Notes: generated by a model from the sequence alone, not told the origin. A stretch of 6,285 bases of DNA from Verrucomicrobiota bacterium (GCA_017557085.1 JAFZAR010000088.1:1-6285), one strand, 5' to 3'. Shown: positions 1 to 6,285, numbered from the stretch's first letter. Translations and numbers: made by a program.

Positions 1-444
1 AAAGAACTAACAGCAAAAAAGAAAGAAAAACTGAGTAAAGAAGAAAAGGAGTACAAATCCAAACGCAAAGAGATTCAGGAGAAGTTGATCCAACTGGCTA
101 CGAGAATTCCAATCTTCATGTATTTGACCGATTGTCGTGAAGAATGCCTGAGAGATGTGATCGTAGCGGTAGAACCTGGACTGTTCAAAAAAGTGACCGG
201 ACTGACGATAGCTGATTTTGAATTACTTCGGGAATTGAATGTTTTTAATTCCTCATTAATGGATGACGCGGTTTATAAATTCAGACGGTATGAGGATGCC
301 AGTTTGGAATACACCGGGATCAACAAGCACAAAGGAGAAAGAATAGGACTTTTTGATACTGCTCTTACCCAAGAAGATTATGCAAAGCTTGGGGCACCTT
401 ATGTGCAGTATTACAACGAACAACAAAAATCAATGGTTCCGTAG
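1..444 (+). CDS. C-terminal fragment of a large protein, possibly a restriction-type DEAD/DEAH helicase (5' end missing)
   Basis: The reading frame is open from base 1 and gives 147 residues before TAG at 442-444, so the true start lies outside the window. An internal TTG at 85 is not a credible start because coding sequence continues upstream of it. The first ~28 residues are a Lys/Glu-rich, probably helical or coiled-coil stretch. Then comes a compact domain with the segments RIPIFMYLTDCREECLRDVI, FKKVTGLTIADFELL, NSSLMDDAVYKFRRYEDASL and YTGINKHKGE. From memory these match the conserved C-terminus of large bacterial proteins annotated as DEAD/DEAH-box helicase or type III-like restriction enzymes. 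No helicase or nuclease motif lies in the visible part, so the function is an inference from tail similarity only. The sequence is AT-rich (about 40% GC over bases 1-420), unlike the genes that follow, which fits an acquired defence gene. It converges on the enzyme gene at 542. Confidence 0.6.
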   Translation, partial: KELTAKKKEKLSKEEKEYKSKRKEIQEKLIQLATRIPIFMYLTDCREECLRDVIVAVEPGLFKKVTGLTIADFELLRELNVFNSSLMDDAVYKFRRYEDASLEYTGINKHKGERIGLFDTALTQEDYAKLGAPYVQYYNEQQKSMVP

Positions 445-459
445 AGTACACCGAAGCTA

Positions 460-478
460 AGGATGAGGTCGTCATCCT
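460..478. repeat. Short perfect hairpin after the first gene
   Basis: AGGATGA at 460-466 and TCATCCT at 472-478 form a perfect 7-bp inverted repeat around a 5-base loop, starting 15 bases after the first gene's stop codon. No T-run follows, so it is not a terminator by itself. It may help protect the mRNA 3' end. It also resembles the edge of dispersed intergenic repeats that carry GTCATCCTGA in various bacteria, but only one copy is visible here. Confidence 0.4.
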
Positions 479-495
479 GATGGCGTGCAGAAAAT

Positions 496-527
496 AAAAA
501 AGCCCCGACGTGTGCCGGGGCCTTTTT
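496..527. terminator. Bidirectional intrinsic terminator between convergent genes
   Basis: GCCCCG (502-507) pairs perfectly with CGGGGC (516-521) around an 8-base loop. An A-tract precedes the stem (496-501) and a T-tract follows it (523-527), so on either strand the transcript has a GC-rich stem followed by a U-run. It lies 52 bases after the first gene's stop and 15 bases after the stop of the leftward enzyme gene, the expected place for a shared terminator. Confidence 0.88.
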
Positions 528-541
528 GTTAAGGGAATTAT

Positions 542-3500
542 TTATTTCACTAATTCCAGTGTCTGGAAGCCGACATCAATGTACTGGCCTCCGGTGGTCT
601 GGTGGCAATGGACCGCGATGACGTTCTTGCCTTTCTTGAAAGCGCTGAGTTTGTCTTTCTTGATGTAGCGGTCAATGTAGGTGGCCGTGTAGCCTCTGAA
701 GGCAGCGACCAGCGTTCCATTGATGTAGATATCGGCATTTTCGTCATGCGCCAGGCGCAGAGCCAGATTTTCGGGAATGTCCTGGAGATCGAAGTCACGG
801 CGGATCCAGATATCGCTGGAGTTCCAAGTCGTTCCAATAATTGAGCCAGGAGTTCCCTGGGTACCGAAGCCGGCTTTGCCGGTCTTCCAGGAGCTGGCGT
901 CAAAATCCGCCTGGAACCAGTTGTCCGCCGGTTTGTCGGTGGTGTATTTCCACTCCAGGGCTTCAGTCTCAGCCGTGGGAATGATGGTCGTGCGGATGTA
1001 CTCCGGACGTGTGGGAATAGGAGCCCAGCCCGCGGGATTGAGTGTGTCGCGGCCTGCCCATTTCTTCCAGACATCCTTATTGTAAAGCATCTTGATAAAG
1101 ACACCGCCCACCACGGGACGAGCCGTGAAGCTTTGATGTTTCGCGGTCGTGGTCCAGTACCAGTCGCTCATCGGAACGCGGTCAGGAGTTTCATTCAGGA
1201 AACGGAAGACGGGATCCAGCAGAGCTTTGAAGTCGGCATCGTTCTGAGTCAGACAGGCTGTCCAGAGGATCCAGTCCATCTTGGTGTAGTCGCTGCGGTT
1301 GTCCAGAGGCAGACCGTAGGGCTTTTGGGCTTTCTTGTAGAAGTCCATTTCCATTCTGGCGACTTTATCCGGGAAGAGTCCTAAACCGAGGATCTTGTCC
1401 CATACCAGATTGTACTTCATGCTCCAGGTGCCTTTCTTGTCGAAGGCCAGCTTGTAGTGGTCGCCGTCCAGACCTTCACGCACCCAGCGTTCGGCTAATT
1501 CCTGAGCTACCTTGCGGTAGAGCTCGGCGGCGTTCTTTTCACCTTTGGCATCGCTGATCTTGGCAAAAGCGCCCAGAGCGACGATCGCTTTGGCGGAAAG
1601 GTTGATGTTGTGAGCCAGGTGACCCGCGAAATCATCGGTGCAGAGCTGGTTTTCAGGATCGAAACCTTTTTCTCTGAGGTAGTCGGCCCAGCGAACGATC
1701 AGCGGCCAGTAGGGAGCCACAAAATCGGCGTTGCCGTCGGCTTCGGTGATAGCGGCCAGGATCAGCAGCATATTCGCTGTTTCCTCGACAGGCATCTGGT
1801 CTCTTTCGCTCTTTTCGCCCGCGCCGTAAACTTGTCCGTTGGCCTGGGGATAAGTGCCGATATCATGCGGAGCGAAGCGGAATCTCCAGCGGGGAGAGCT
1901 GGCGTATTCCAGCATAGGAACGACGGTGGCCTTGATCAGAGAAGGATTCAGGAAGATCAGGTGAGGGGACTGCGGATAGAAAACGTCCACAGTGCCGATA
2001 CAGCCGTTGCTGTGGTTCTCTTTGCTGAACATGAGAGGCTGTCCGTTGTCATCGGCGACCACTTTGCTCGAGGCCAGAGACTGGCGATAGGCCAGAGCGC
2101 AGAGCTTGGCGTATTTCACGCCGCCGGCATCGGTCAGATCTTTCATCAGTTCTTCGTCGAACTTTTCGCAAGCCTTGACCAGATCGTTGTATTGATCTCT
2201 GGCCTGCATGAACATGTCTTTGGCAGTTTCGCCGTTCTTGCGCCAGTAGGCACGAAGATTTTTCTCCATGAACTGGATAGAGTATTCATCGTCATAAGCG
2301 ACGGCCATGACGATCTCTTTTTCTTTCACCGTGCCGCAGTTGAACGCGAAAGCCAGGACGGGCTGTTTCTCTTTGGCCGCGCGCGGAGTCTGCTGATCCA
2401 TCTCAGGCAGTTTGCCTTCCTTGACGAATTGAGCGCGGGCGGCTTTGCCTTCCGCCACAGTGCTGAGGGGAGCGAAGGAATTATCCGTTCCCGCGTAGAA
2501 ATAACCCCAGTCGATGCGGATCTCGTCACCTTTCTTGGCAAGGATATCCTGATCGGTCGAGCCGACCTTGAGGATGGTCATGCCGTTGAAGTCCGCTCTT
2601 TCCCAGGCGACTTCCTGATCGGGAGTGTTCACCGCGATATCCGCGGCCGCGTCGAAATAGAGATCGATCTGGTGTTCTTTGCCGTCAGTGGACTTGATGT
2701 TCCAGGTCAGGTAGGTCACCGGACGGGACAGAATGTCCAGGTACTGAGGCAGAGCCGGAGTGGTGAAAGTCAGACTCAATTCGATGCCGGCACCTTCAAA
2801 TTCATAGACGGTGCGTGTCGGATAGACATTGAGGGACTTCTGAGTCAGAGGCTGCACGGTGCGCGGCAGGGTGCCCATCAGACGGTAAGGTTTGCCGTCC
2901 ACGCGGATCAGGCTGCTCATCGGCTGAGCCGTGCCGGTCCAGTGAGTTGTCGGAGCGTCTGTCAGCTTGTCTGCCGCTGACCAGATGCTGAAATAGGGAT
3001 CATGAGCGACGAGCGGTGTCGCCGGCGGGATCAGATCATCACCGCTGGGCTGACGGCCCTGCGTCTTTTGATACATTCTCTTGTTGGCTGCGGCGATGGT
3101 GTCCACATCCATCTTGATGATCTCGCGGTCATAAGTCATAAGACCGTTGACTTCGATTTCCACGTCGGTGGTCTGAGTATAGACCGCGGCGCTGAGACCG
3201 TTGCGTCCGGCCAGAGGCTGCATCTTGTCGATCAGAGAGATATAGCTTTCAGCCAGTTCATCGGCGTTGGCATAGGAGACATAGCCCCAGTTGCCGTCTT
3301 TCTTCCAGAGATGGCCCTGGATGGGATAACCCAGTCCGCCGTATTCACCCAGAACACCCGCGCGGTTGGCTTCGAGAGCCGGTGCGCCGGGACCGGGATA
3401 AACGTGGATGTCCATGACATCACCGACTTTGCGGTCGGCCCAGCCGGAGGTGTTGTTCACCAGACGGGTCGGATCCCACTGTTTGACCAGCGAGACGATG

Positions 3501-4909
3501 CGCGGAGTGTCGAACTGTCCCCAGCCTTCATTGAAGGGGACCCACATGACGATACAGGGATGGTTGTAGAACTGTTCAACGACTTCTTTCAGTTCGTACT
3601 CATACTGATCGGCGGAGGCTTTGGTGCGGATGATGTCCGGATCCTTGGTGCCGATGTATTTATCGCCGGAGGGCATATCCTGCCACACCATGATGCCCAT
3701 CTTGTCGCAATGATAGTACCAGCGGTCGGGTTCAACCTTCACGTGCTTGCGTGCCATGTTGAAGCCCAGCTTCTTGGTGATCTCCAGGTCGTATTTCAGA
3801 GCTTCATCAGTCGGAGCCGCGTAGAGACCATCGGGCCAGAAGCCTTGATCCAGCGGACCGAACTGGAAGAGCGGTTCATTGTTCAGCATCAAGCGGTTGA
3901 TACCGTTCTGATCTTTGGCCACGCTGATCTTGCGCATACCAAAATAGGAACCGACTTCGTCCACCTTTTCGCCATTCTTCAGCAGGGTGACCTTCAGGTC
4001 GTACAGGAAAGGAGAATCCGGAGACCAGAGTTTGGGGTCTTTGATGTTTATGCTGATACGCGGTGTGGCAGCCGTTGATTCGCTGCTGATCAGACTCACA
4101 CTGGATTCAGCAGCCACTTCCTTGCCGGAATCCAGCACAGTGACTTCCCATTTAAAAGAGGTATCCTTCTCAATGACAGTGGGTATCTGGACATAAACAC
4201 ACTTCTCGTCAATGTTGGGAGTGATCTTTAAGTTCTCGATATAAGTCTTGCTGACGGGTTCCAGCCACACGGTCTGCCAGATACCGGAAGTCGGTGTGTA
4301 CCAGATGCCGTGAGGATTGCTGATCTGTTTGCCCCTGGGCTGAGTGCCGGAGCTGGTGGGATCCCACACGGAAACGGTGATCGTCTGTTTCTGATCTTTG
4401 ACCAGAGCATCGGTGATATCCATGCTGAAGGCTGTGTAACCGCCTTTGTGTGAACCGACTTTCTTGCCATTGACATAAACGGTCGTGTCCCAGTCGCACG
4501 CGCCGAAGTGAAGGAGCATTTTCTTGCCGTCCCAGTCCTGCGGCACGCTGAAGTTGCGCTGATACCAAATCTGTTCGTCGTCTTTGACCATCCGCATCAC
4601 ACCGCTCAGAGCGGATTCCACCGGGAAGGGAACGAGGATTTTCTCGTTGAAGTTCTCCGGCTTGGACTGGTCTCTGCTGACGATGGCAAGATCCCACAAT
4701 CCGTTAAGATTGATCCAATTATCGCGTGTTAATTGAGGACGCGGATACTCCTGATGAGCGTTGTTCTGGTTTACGTCTTTGGCCCAGCGCGTCATCAGAG
4801 GGGCTTCTTTCTTGCTCCACGAGGGGGAGTCAGCCCAGGCGGAGGTGTTGATCCCTCCCAGAGCCAATGCCCCAAGGATAGCTACTAATGATGTTAATTT
4901 CTTATGCAT
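542..4909 (-). CDS. Secreted multidomain enzyme: glycoside hydrolase family 2 joined to a glutaminase A-like (DUF4964/5127/4965/1793) module
   Basis: I start the protein at ATG 4907-4909 (1455 residues, TAA at 542-544). From there it begins MHKK, a hydrophobic stretch and a likely signal peptidase I site after INTSAWA (residue 26). A longer frame exists to a TTG at 4951, but that would put a non-signal-like leader in front. Approximate domains: GH2 sugar-binding jelly roll 51-221 (NLNGLWDL, WYQRNF, YVNGKKVGSHKGGYTAF), immunoglobulin-like 223-331, and TIM barrel 332-611 with acid/base Glu461 in PFNEGWGQ, nucleophile Glu522 in GEYGGLG, and the subfamily signature YTQTTDVEIEVNGLMTYDRE. Then come DUF4964 626-686 (PLVAHDPYFSIWS), DUF5127 696-921, GtaA six-hairpin/DUF4965 931-1104 (FSKENHSNGCIGTVDVFYP, APHDIGTYPQANGQVYG) and DUF1793 1105-1286 (TWSMKYNLVWDKILGLGLFP, PMSDWY). 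A galactose-binding-like beta-sandwich ends it at 1301-1455 (SDIWIRRDF, VHCHQTTGGQYIDVG). GH2 enzymes cleave beta-galactosides, beta-glucuronides, beta-mannosides and similar bonds; the substrate cannot be read here. Aspergillus GtaA hydrolyses glutamine, but the activity of bacterial relatives is uncertain. The location is probably periplasm or outside the cell; no lipobox or sorting signal is seen. Confidence 0.93.
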   Translation of the reverse strand: MHKKLTSLVAILGALALGGINTSAWADSPSWSKKEAPLMTRWAKDVNQNNAHQEYPRPQLTRDNWINLNGLWDLAIVSRDQSKPENFNEKILVPFPVESALSGVMRMVKDDEQIWYQRNFSVPQDWDGKKMLLHFGACDWDTTVYVNGKKVGSHKGGYTAFSMDITDALVKDQKQTITVSVWDPTSSGTQPRGKQISNPHGIWYTPTSGIWQTVWLEPVSKTYIENLKITPNIDEKCVYVQIPTVIEKDTSFKWEVTVLDSGKEVAAESSVSLISSESTAATPRISINIKDPKLWSPDSPFLYDLKVTLLKNGEKVDEVGSYFGMRKISVAKDQNGINRLMLNNEPLFQFGPLDQGFWPDGLYAAPTDEALKYDLEITKKLGFNMARKHVKVEPDRWYYHCDKMGIMVWQDMPSGDKYIGTKDPDIIRTKASADQYEYELKEVVEQFYNHPCIVMWVPFNEGWGQFDTPRIVSLVKQWDPTRLVNNTSGWADRKVGDVMDIHVYPGPGAPALEANRAGVLGEYGGLGYPIQGHLWKKDGNWGYVSYANADELAESYISLIDKMQPLAGRNGLSAAVYTQTTDVEIEVNGLMTYDREIIKMDVDTIAAANKRMYQKTQGRQPSGDDLIPPATPLVAHDPYFSIWSAADKLTDAPTTHWTGTAQPMSSLIRVDGKPYRLMGTLPRTVQPLTQKSLNVYPTRTVYEFEGAGIELSLTFTTPALPQYLDILSRPVTYLTWNIKSTDGKEHQIDLYFDAAADIAVNTPDQEVAWERADFNGMTILKVGSTDQDILAKKGDEIRIDWGYFYAGTDNSFAPLSTVAEGKAARAQFVKEGKLPEMDQQTPRAAKEKQPVLAFAFNCGTVKEKEIVMAVAYDDEYSIQFMEKNLRAYWRKNGETAKDMFMQARDQYNDLVKACEKFDEELMKDLTDAGGVKYAKLCALAYRQSLASSKVVADDNGQPLMFSKENHSNGCIGTVDVFYPQSPHLIFLNPSLIKATVVPMLEYASSPRWRFRFAPHDIGTYPQANGQVYGAGEKSERDQMPVEETANMLLILAAITEADGNADFVAPYWPLIVRWADYLREKGFDPENQLCTDDFAGHLAHNINLSAKAIVALGAFAKISDAKGEKNAAELYRKVAQELAERWVREGLDGDHYKLAFDKKGTWSMKYNLVWDKILGLGLFPDKVARMEMDFYKKAQKPYGLPLDNRSDYTKMDWILWTACLTQNDADFKALLDPVFRFLNETPDRVPMSDWYWTTTAKHQSFTARPVVGGVFIKMLYNKDVWKKWAGRDTLNPAGWAPIPTRPEYIRTTIIPTAETEALEWKYTTDKPADNWFQADFDASSWKTGKAGFGTQGTPGSIIGTTWNSSDIWIRRDFDLQDIPENLALRLAHDENADIYINGTLVAAFRGYTATYIDRYIKKDKLSAFKKGKNVIAVHCHQTTGGQYIDVGFQTLELVK

Positions 4910-5021
4910 AAAAGCTGGGATGAGCATCGCATAAACGGTGTCTGGTGTCAATGCGAAATGACGTTTTGCGAATAGTTGATGATTTTTGTCTGAATTTGGA
5001 GTATAAAAAGCCCGTTAGTTT
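4910..5021. promoter_or_regulatory. Divergent intergenic region with candidate promoter elements
   Basis: These 112 bases separate the starts of the leftward enzyme gene and the rightward thioesterase gene, so both promoters should lie here. Toward the enzyme, the - strand carries a perfect TTGACA (bases 4946-4951), but the sequence 16-18 bases downstream of it is a poor -10. Toward the thioesterase, TATAAA at 5002-5007 is a fair -10 without a clear -35 at 16-18 bases. Also visible are a direct repeat GGTGTC-T-GGTGTC (4937-4949) and an inverted repeat TCGCAT (4927-4932) / ATGCGA (4951-4956) centred on it, which could be a regulator site. Neither gene has a Shine-Dalgarno at normal spacing: the nearest purine run, GGAG at 4998-5001, is 20 bases from the thioesterase ATG. 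Confidence 0.35.
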
Positions 5022-5762
5022 ATGGAAACTAAGACAAAAACGGGAGTTTTCAGGGTGCGTCACCCGGATGTGGGAGCGAATGGCTTGCTTCGGCCGGACG
5101 TTCTTTTTGATTATATGCAGGAGCTGGCCGGGGATCACGCAGAGGAGCTTGGTTTTGGATATAACGCGTTGAAAGAAAAAAAATTGACGTGGATCTTGTC
5201 GCGTCTGTGCCTGAGCATGGAACGGTTTCCGGCTTACGGGGAAGAGATCCAGATCCAGACCTGGCCGTCGGGTGTGGATTCGCTGTTCGCTACTCGTGAA
5301 TTTGTCTTTAAATCTTTAAAAGTCGCTCATTCCGAGCATGAAACAGTAGCCCATGCCAGCAGCTGCTGGCTGGTGTTCCATACCGAACGGATGCGCCCGG
5401 TCCGTGTTTCCTCTCTGGGAGTGGATCTTTCGGTTTATTCCGACATGCCGCGGTTCTTTCCGGGGCTGGGGAAGATGGTTCGTCAGGAGGTCTCGCATCC
5501 GCTTACGGTCAGAGTGATGGAAACGATGATAGACCTGAATGAACATGTCAATAATGCCCGTTACATCGGGCTGGTCTATGACTGGCTGGCGGACCGGCTG
5601 GGTAAGATCCCGCAGATAAAGAGCTTGCATGTCAATTATGTGGCCGCTACGCAGAGAGGCGCGCTTCTGACGACTGCCGGCAGGATCGATGGAGAGCGGT
5701 TTTATGTGGAATCTTCGCAGGAAAATTCACTCCATTTTCAGGCGGAAGGGGAGCTTATTTAA
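5022..5762 (+). CDS. Acyl-ACP thioesterase, FatA/FatB-like double hotdog protein
   Basis: The 246-residue protein starts at ATG 5022; an in-frame TAG at 5016-5018 rules out any earlier start. Its length is typical of bacterial acyl-ACP thioesterases, cytosolic enzymes that release free fatty acids from acyl carrier protein. There is no signal peptide or membrane segment. The N-terminal hotdog (about 1-130) contains RVRHPDVGANGLLRPDVLFDYMQELAGDHA and LTWILSRL (the usual 'WVLSR'-type strand). The C-terminal hotdog (about 150-246) carries DLNEHVNNARYIG at 171-183, with the family's Asp171-x-Asn173-x-His175 motif. An ungapped alignment by eye of SLHVNYVAATQRG (201-213) with the plant segment SLTLEYRRECGRD puts Ala209 and Thr210 at the Glu-Cys positions discussed as catalytic in plant FatB. 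The protein may use only Asp/Asn/His or may be altered in activity. The next gene, 128 bases downstream on the same strand, is an acyltransferase, which fits an acyl-chain metabolism role. Confidence 0.88.
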   Translation: METKTKTGVFRVRHPDVGANGLLRPDVLFDYMQELAGDHAEELGFGYNALKEKKLTWILSRLCLSMERFPAYGEEIQIQTWPSGVDSLFATREFVFKSLKVAHSEHETVAHASSCWLVFHTERMRPVRVSSLGVDLSVYSDMPRFFPGLGKMVRQEVSHPLTVRVMETMIDLNEHVNNARYIGLVYDWLADRLGKIPQIKSLHVNYVAATQRGALLTTAGRIDGERFYVESSQENSLHFQAEGELI

Positions 5763-5769
5763 TATAACT

Positions 5770-5784
5770 TATTTTAGTAAAATA
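5770..5784. repeat. AT-only perfect inverted repeat in the thioesterase-acyltransferase spacer
   Basis: TATTTT (5770-5775) and AAAATA (5779-5784) are perfect inverted repeats around AGT, 8 bases past the thioesterase stop. The stem has no G-C pair and no T-run follows, so it is a poor terminator. It could be an operator half-site pair or chance in an AT-rich spacer. The rest of the spacer (5785-5890) shows no convincing promoter, riboswitch or small gene. Confidence 0.25.
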
Positions 5785-5890
5785 TCTTATATCAGGATTA
5801 GAAAAAGTACTGCACTGGTAAATGTTTGCTGGTATTTTGCTTGATTTCAGGTTAAGATGTGGCTGGACGAGTGTCTTTTGATACTGAGCT

Positions 5891-6285
5891 ATGAGTCTGT
5901 TTTTTCGATTTTTGTTACGCTTTTTACTGCGGGTCCTCTATGGATATAAAGTGTTTGGCGGCGAGTGCCAAAAAACAGAAGGACCTGTGATCCTGACGGT
6001 AAACCATTCCTCCTGGCTGGACGGGATCTTCCTCTATGCCTCGCTGGGCACGGATTGGAAGTTCGTCACATCCAGTCCAACGGCCAAACTAAGCTGGCTG
6101 CACAAGAAGTTTGTCTATAACAAGTGGACCGTGCCGATCGAACCCGCTTCCGCGTTTGAATTGAAGCGCCTGGCGGAGATCCTGTCCAAAGGCGGCAAGC
6201 TGGTTATTTATGCCGAAAAGACGATCTCCACGAACGGCGAGCTGATGAAGACGCAGGCCGGGATCCATTTCCTGATCCAGAAGAC
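5891..6285 (+). CDS. PlsC-type 1-acylglycerophosphate acyltransferase, Aas-like N-terminal part (3' end missing)
   Basis: ATG at 5891 opens a frame that runs off the window after 131 codons; an in-frame TGA at 5885-5887 excludes an earlier start. No Shine-Dalgarno is seen. The first ~18 residues (LFFRFLLRFLLRVLYGY) are hydrophobic with spaced arginines, fitting a membrane-surface helix. The acyltransferase motif NHSSWLDG at 38-45 contains the catalytic H39-x4-D44. The segment VPIEPASAFELKRLAEIL (81-98) and the later TISTNGELMKTQAG align by eye with the acyltransferase half of Aas (2-acylglycerophosphoethanolamine acyltransferase/acyl-ACP synthetase), where the sequence reads FPEGRIT then TGSLMK. 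Here the usual Pro-Glu-Gly is Ala108-Glu109-Lys110, so the Gly of the lysophosphatidate-binding motif is replaced. The family transfers acyl chains to lysophospholipids at the inner membrane. Whether a fused acyl-ACP synthetase domain follows, as in Aas, cannot be seen. It may be co-transcribed with the thioesterase, though the 128-base gap leaves room for its own promoter. Confidence 0.82.
   Translation, partial: MSLFFRFLLRFLLRVLYGYKVFGGECQKTEGPVILTVNHSSWLDGIFLYASLGTDWKFVTSSPTAKLSWLHKKFVYNKWTVPIEPASAFELKRLAEILSKGGKLVIYAEKTISTNGELMKTQAGIHFLIQK

Noticed and set aside
1610..2980. Long open frame on the + strand (456 codons) opposite the enzyme gene
   Set aside because: It lies fully antisense to the GtaA-like half, whose translation shows intact family motifs throughout. 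The antisense product is rich in His, Phe, Val, Asp and Arg with no recognisable domain, typical of a shadow frame in a GC-rich gene.
3002..4078. Second long + strand open frame (358 codons) opposite the GH2 half
   Set aside because: The sense strand encodes both GH2 catalytic motifs here. The antisense product shows no family motif and no ribosome binding site.
4209..4697. Alternative - strand frame of 162 codons overlapping the GH2 sugar-binding domain
   Set aside because: It is a shifted-frame shadow of the GH2 coding sequence: its product is Gln/Arg-rich and low in hydrophobic residues, and the real frame carries clear GH2 motifs.
4910..4951. TTG at 4951 as start of the enzyme gene (14 extra residues)
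   Set aside because: The extra residues do not look like a signal peptide, the TTG is part of a TTGACA promoter-like hexamer, and the ATG at 4909 gives a standard signal peptide immediately.
4902..5172. Short frames on both strands over the divergent region (78 and 75 codons)
   Set aside because: They overlap the well-supported starts of the enzyme and thioesterase genes and have no recognisable product.
5770..5784. AT palindrome as a terminator for the thioesterase gene
   Set aside because: The stem has no G-C pairs and no T-tract follows, so it is too weak for intrinsic termination.
5822..5881. Tiny frame of 19 codons between the thioesterase and acyltransferase genes
   Set aside because: It has no ribosome binding site and no recognisable features, and its length is expected by chance in such a spacer.

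Overview
The window holds four genes. They are the 3' end of a gene on the + strand (1-444), one very large secreted enzyme gene on the - strand (542-4909), and two lipid-type genes on the + strand (5022-5762, and 5891 running off the right edge). No tRNA, rRNA, CRISPR array, transposase or integrase gene was seen.

The organism cannot be named from this sequence. A Gram-negative-type, polysaccharide-degrading bacterium is plausible: the big enzyme has a signal peptide and combines glycoside hydrolase family 2 (GH2) with a 'glutaminase A' (GtaA-like) module of a kind common in Bacteroidota and the Verrucomicrobiota/Lentisphaerota group. Hand counting gives about 40% GC for the first 420 bases, whereas sampled lines inside the enzyme and thioesterase genes run from about 50 to 68%. 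None of the three visible start codons has a convincing Shine-Dalgarno sequence at the normal distance.

Left end: the AT-rich partial gene resembles, from memory, the C-terminus of large restriction-type DEAD/DEAH helicase proteins. It converges on the enzyme gene, and a GC-rich hairpin with A and T tracts (496-527) can terminate transcription from both sides.

Centre: the 1455-residue enzyme reads, in order, signal peptide, complete GH2 (both catalytic glutamates present), complete GtaA-like module (DUF4964, DUF5127, six-hairpin DUF4965, DUF1793), and a C-terminal galactose-binding-like beta-sandwich. This architecture is the most notable item in the window.

Right end: a 112-base divergent intergenic region separates the enzyme from an acyl-ACP thioesterase. 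A 128-base AT-rich spacer follows, then a PlsC-type acyltransferase most like the acyltransferase domain of Aas. The thioesterase keeps its Asp-Asn-His motif but has Ala-Thr where plant enzymes have Glu-Cys. The acyltransferase keeps H-x4-D but has Glu-Lys in place of the usual Glu-Gly. The pair points to acyl-chain or membrane phospholipid metabolism, with no visible functional link to the secreted enzyme.
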